DNA of 64,000 nucleotides from CAVRXQ01 sp963849105 (GTDB lineage: Bacteria; Actinomycetota; Acidimicrobiia; Acidimicrobiales; Bog-793), in assembly GCA_963849105.1 (NCBI GenBank), contig CAWKGD010000006.1, forward strand, positions 248,001 through 312,000, written 5' to 3'. Position numbers and translations under genes: made by a program. This document shows positions 61,683-64,000 of the stretch, piece after piece. The notes under the pieces are model-generated. The model did no database searches and had not been told where the DNA came from. It saw only the letters and a program-made list of their open reading frames with translations. The first letter of the stretch is position 1. Each line of letters begins with the position of its first letter.

Positions 61683-62038
61683 ACGCCTTGGTTCGGGATC
61701 GGCCAGACACTCCTCGTCGTAGTGCTTGGCGGCATCTGCCCGGGCCTCGTCCGTGACGCCGCCAGCCGCGTCGGCGATGCGGGTGCCCTGCACTGTCTGC
61801 TCTAGGGCAGCGCGCTCGGCATCGGTGAACACCGTGGCCTCGCTGGCAGGCCGCGATCAGGTTGAGGCGCGTCGAGGTTTTCCCGGCCTGGGATCTGACT
61901 GGCGCGGATCTCCACCAGGTTCAGCGTCGCGGCCGGCAGCGTCGAGTCCGTGAACGCCTTGCCCGCAGAGACGATGTGCTTGGCGAACTTGGTTGACGTT
62001 CTGAAGCCCTGCGGAAGAATCGGCGCGTCGTCGAGATC
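61683..62038 (-). pseudogene. Decayed AhpD-like carboxymuconolactone decarboxylase family gene
   Basis: Three pieces of one protein are spread over two frames. ILPQGFRTSTKF... LNLVEIRASQI is in the first. AGKTSTRLNLIAA is in a second frame directly after it. VFTDAERAALEQTVQGTRIA, DAAGGVTDEARADAAKHYDE is after a further shift. In intact relatives the segment between ASQI and AGE carries the redox CxxC (GCAFCxDMH); here it is deleted. The N-terminus is also missing. The gene is therefore dead, and its upstream border is the hairpin at 62048-62084. Confidence 0.7.
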
Positions 62039-62047
62039 CGTAGTTCG

Positions 62048-62084
62048 CGACAAGGGCCGTTCCCGTCGGGAACGGCCCTTGTCG
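62048..62084. terminator. Perfect 17-bp hairpin
   Basis: CGACAAGGGCCGTTCCC (62048-62064), a three-base loop, and the exact complement (62068-62084). Without a T-run on either side it fits the intrinsic terminators of GC-rich actinobacteria. It lies just after the secreted-protein gene at 62129, which is read towards it. Confidence 0.7.
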
Positions 62085-62128
62085 CTATCGATGGCTGCCC
62101 GAGATCGCTCGGCGGACATTTCGTCCGA

Positions 62129-62840
62129 CTACGAACCGGTGTAGCCGCCCGATGCGAGGCCGATGATCGTCTCGTCGTAAGCCGCGTGTGCCGAGCGCGA
62201 TGTCGGCGTTCAACAGTTCATGGTTCGCGCGGATAAAGACGTGCGTGTCGCCCGGGTAGTCGGCGGGGACTTGGGCAAGCACAGCTGCGTCGACGTTGCT
62301 CGAGTCTTCCGCCGCGTTGTTGACCAACTTCACGAATGCCGCAAAGTGCAGCAGTGCATTCTTGTAGCCCGGCTGGCCGACGAGGGCACTCACTGAAGAC
62401 TGCAAAGCCGACTCGTTCGCCTCAAAGGTCGTTACCTGGGCTGCGATTGCGTCCGCCTCAATCGTCTGGAAGACCTGGGGCGTGAGGACCGCGTATACCC
62501 GGTTGTCCCTGTACATCGACTCCTGGTCGGCGTGCAAATCGGCCCAAGTTGTGTCGTTTGGGACCTTGAGGACCAGGTTGTTTATGTTCCCCGTGGCGGT
62601 CCCAACGTTCTTCGACAGAATCGTCGCGTGCGAAGTGGTCAGAGACTTTGCCGCCGTGACATCCGTCGACAGACGGCCCAGTTGGGTCACGCGGTTGGCG
62701 AGTTGCTGTTCAAGCTTCTTCTGCGCATTGAGGAAACCCTGTGACGGCGCCGCCGAAGCGATGCCAGCGAAGGCGAAGAAGGAGCCGCCCACGAGCGTCA
62801 CAGTGGCGAGTGCCACTTGAAGTAAGCGCTTAGCGATCAT
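62129..62840 (-). pseudogene. Secreted helical protein with a C-terminal frame change
   Basis: Starts with a signal peptide (MIAKRLLQVALATVTLVGGS, cleavage near GIASAAPS), then a helical region with heptad-like Leu (LNAQKKLEQQLANRVTQLG). AAGGGGA lies about six bases before the ATG. Near 62183-62189 the expected ending AAYDETIIGLASGGYTGS appears in the next frame and stops at 62129-62131, immediately before the hairpin terminator. The uninterrupted frame instead gives an Arg/His-rich end through the terminator to 62085. A single extra base explains this; only the last 18 residues are affected, so the protein may still work. No family recognised. Confidence 0.6.
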
Positions 62841-63175
62841 ACGAAGTCCCCTTTAGTAGCACCCAGTCCGCCTGGGCTCGCCGGTAAATCTGACAGCCAG
62901 TTGTGTGCAAATTGGGGAGCCTCTGTTACGGTTCCGTCATCTGATCGCGATGTATTTGACAGGAAATCGTGATGTGGAGATGAACAAGTCCGACCTCGCA
63001 GGGGATTTCATGACGGCTCCGCCCCTGGAACGCCGAACGTCCGACCGGACAACGAACGGCAGTGTCAGGTGGTGGAGATGCTTGCTCGCGGGGCGTTCAG
63101 AAGCGACGGACGTAGGTTCGACCTGACGGCGCGAATGGTCCGCGAAGAGTGAAGCACCCACTTCGGAGCCGTTTG
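62841..63175. other. 335-base intergenic region
   Basis: Upstream region of the secreted-protein gene and downstream of the glycosidase-like gene. A TTGACA occurs at 62956-62961 on the plus strand, but I see no supported gene after it; the short frame starting near 62980 lacks a properly spaced ribosome-binding site. Confidence 0.4.
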
Positions 63176-64000
63176 CTAGCTCCGGGTCACGGCGATCTGC
63201 TGCCAGGGGTAAGCGGCGAGCGCAGCGAGCTGAATCGAGCCACCGGACTCAAGGTCGTAGAGGCTCACCCCGAGTGCGCCATCTCTCCGGGCGACGTCGA
63301 CAAAACGCCAGACTTCGAGTCCGGAGGGAAGTCCGGCGGGGCCTCCCTCGCTTGCCATGTTGTAGTCCTGGCCGATCGGCACGACAGGACGTAACGGCCG
63401 GAGCGCCGCAATGGCCGTCGCCACGGCTGCTCCCGGCTCGTTGCAGGACCAGTAGACCATCGGGGCAAAAGCGTCGACGAAAGGTGCCTCCGCCGCGTAC
63501 GGGTAGGAGGCAAGGCTGAGGCTCGTCGGTCGGGGCACGGTCGCGACGACCGGCTTCGACCCAGCGTCGGTTCGTACGAGGGCGAGGTAATAGGCGACAC
63601 GGCGGGCCGAGATGTAGGTGCCCTCGGGTTCCTCCTCGACGTCCGGGCTGAAGCCGTCCACCCCGTAACGGAACGCGTCCGCGGCCCGGCTGGCGTCGAC
63701 CGCAGGGTTTGAGAGCGTCGGGAAGTCCCAGGCGATGACGGCGATCCCGTCGCGGTGCGCCAACGGCACGAGCTTTGCGAGCATCGGACCGCCGTAGAAG
63801 CCGTCAAAGGAGCTCCCGGTGCGCACGTACAGCGCATCAATCCCCGCTCTCCGGGCAATGGCAACAACATGGGACACGTTGAGTCGATCCCCAGGAAACA
63901 CGGTGATCCAGATGCCTTTGCCTCTCAACGCCTCGAGCGAGATGTGGCGCGGTCCCGGGGCCACCACATTCGGGATCGCGGAGTCGGACACGGCTGGAGG
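63176..64000 (-). CDS. Glycoside-hydrolase-like TIM-barrel protein, N-terminus beyond the right edge
   Basis: At least 271 residues with barrel-like strands: GIWITVFPGDRLNVSHVVAI, ALYVRTGSSFDGF, GIAVIAWDFPT, VDGFSPDVEEE, DAFAPMVYWSC, PVVPIGQDYN and GVSLYDLES. The pattern (strand-end acidic residues and a carboxyl-terminal DxE) recalls putative glycosidases of the GH-like barrel type found in actinobacterial envelope proteins. The frame is open at the edge. A GTG at 63991 has no ribosome-binding site, so a signal peptide probably lies outside the window. Confidence 0.65.
   Translation of the reverse strand, partial: PPAVSDSAIPNVVAPGPRHISLEALRGKGIWITVFPGDRLNVSHVVAIARRAGIDALYVRTGSSFDGFYGGPMLAKLVPLAHRDGIAVIAWDFPTLSNPAVDASRAADAFRYGVDGFSPDVEEEPEGTYISARRVAYYLALVRTDAGSKPVVATVPRPTSLSLASYPYAAEAPFVDAFAPMVYWSCNEPGAAVATAIAALRPLRPVVPIGQDYNMASEGGPAGLPSGLEVWRFVDVARRDGALGVSLYDLESGGSIQLAALAAYPWQQIAVTRS

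Noticed and set aside
62905..63126. Short open frame (about 50-70 codons) after a TTGACA
   Set aside because: No ribosome-binding site at proper spacing, no homology, composition unlike the other genes.

Overview
The window is a GC-rich chromosomal segment from an actinobacterium (Actinomycetota). A deep lineage such as Acidimicrobiia is likely, but that is inference from gene content. Evidence seen directly: a dnaK-grpE-dnaJ-hspR-clpB heat-shock operon with a HAIR-like operator, a bifunctional-type dCTP deaminase, an actinobacterial inositol-1-phosphate synthase next to a PadR regulator and a DUF5318 protein, and a chromosome-origin cluster ordered like that of Mycobacterium tuberculosis.

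Layout. 1-8.7 kb: 3' part of purA (runs off the left edge), a small membrane protein, a methyltransferase, and the heat-shock operon read leftwards from a promoter near 8.8 kb. 8.9-12.2 kb: phosphoglycerate mutase, dcd, tRNA-Gly, a PEBP-family protein, and a MarR regulator divergent from a small unknown gene across a palindrome. 12.4-16.9 kb: a membrane GGDEF-EAL protein, a DUF3293 protein, an S33 peptidase and an unknown gene. 17-20 kb: cystathionine beta-synthase and cystathionine gamma-lyase (reverse transsulfuration). 20-26.9 kb: a frameshifted SGNH hydrolase, an LCP cell-wall ligase, an aldo/keto reductase, an O-methyltransferase and a two-component system. 26.9-30.3 kb: dnaB, rplI, rpsR, ssb, rpsF. 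30.5-35.2 kb: panB, DUF5318, PadR, ino1, CCA-adding enzyme. 35.3-42.7 kb: DUF6049 protein, MurJ, DegV, holin-like protein, TrxB, TrxA and a CwlM-like pseudo-amidase. 42.9-48.6 kb: parB, parA, parS, a LAGLIDADG-like orphan, rsmG, jag, yidC, yidD, rnpA, rpmH. 48.7-57.7 kb: DnaA boxes, dnaA, origin-unwinding elements, dnaN, recF, dciA (DUF721), gyrB, gyrA, tRNA-Ile. 57.9-64 kb: a looser region with a hydrolase, an atypical aldo/keto reductase, an 11-bp tandem repeat, an SdpI-like protein, a LuxR-type HTH protein, a decayed AhpD-like gene, a frameshifted secreted protein and a partial glycosidase-like gene.

How the genes fit together. The core is the replication-origin neighbourhood: initiation (DnaA, origin elements), helicase and its loader partner (DnaB, DciA), clamp (DnaN), repair (RecF), supercoiling (GyrAB) and segregation (ParAB, parS). 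It also carries membrane-protein insertion (YidC, YidD, Jag), RNase P protein, L34 and redox and cell-wall control (TrxAB, MurJ, CwlM-like).

The most unusual signals are these. rpsF and recF have only a CTG at the expected start position, and rsmG has no standard start at all. At least eight genes have a -10 box placed 6-7 bases before the start codon, which suggests leaderless transcription. S18 carries a long RGG/acidic tail. GyrB has a natural Asn at a quinolone-resistance position. The dnaA-dnaN gap contains a DnaA box plus DnaA-trio. The right-hand end carries several decaying genes.
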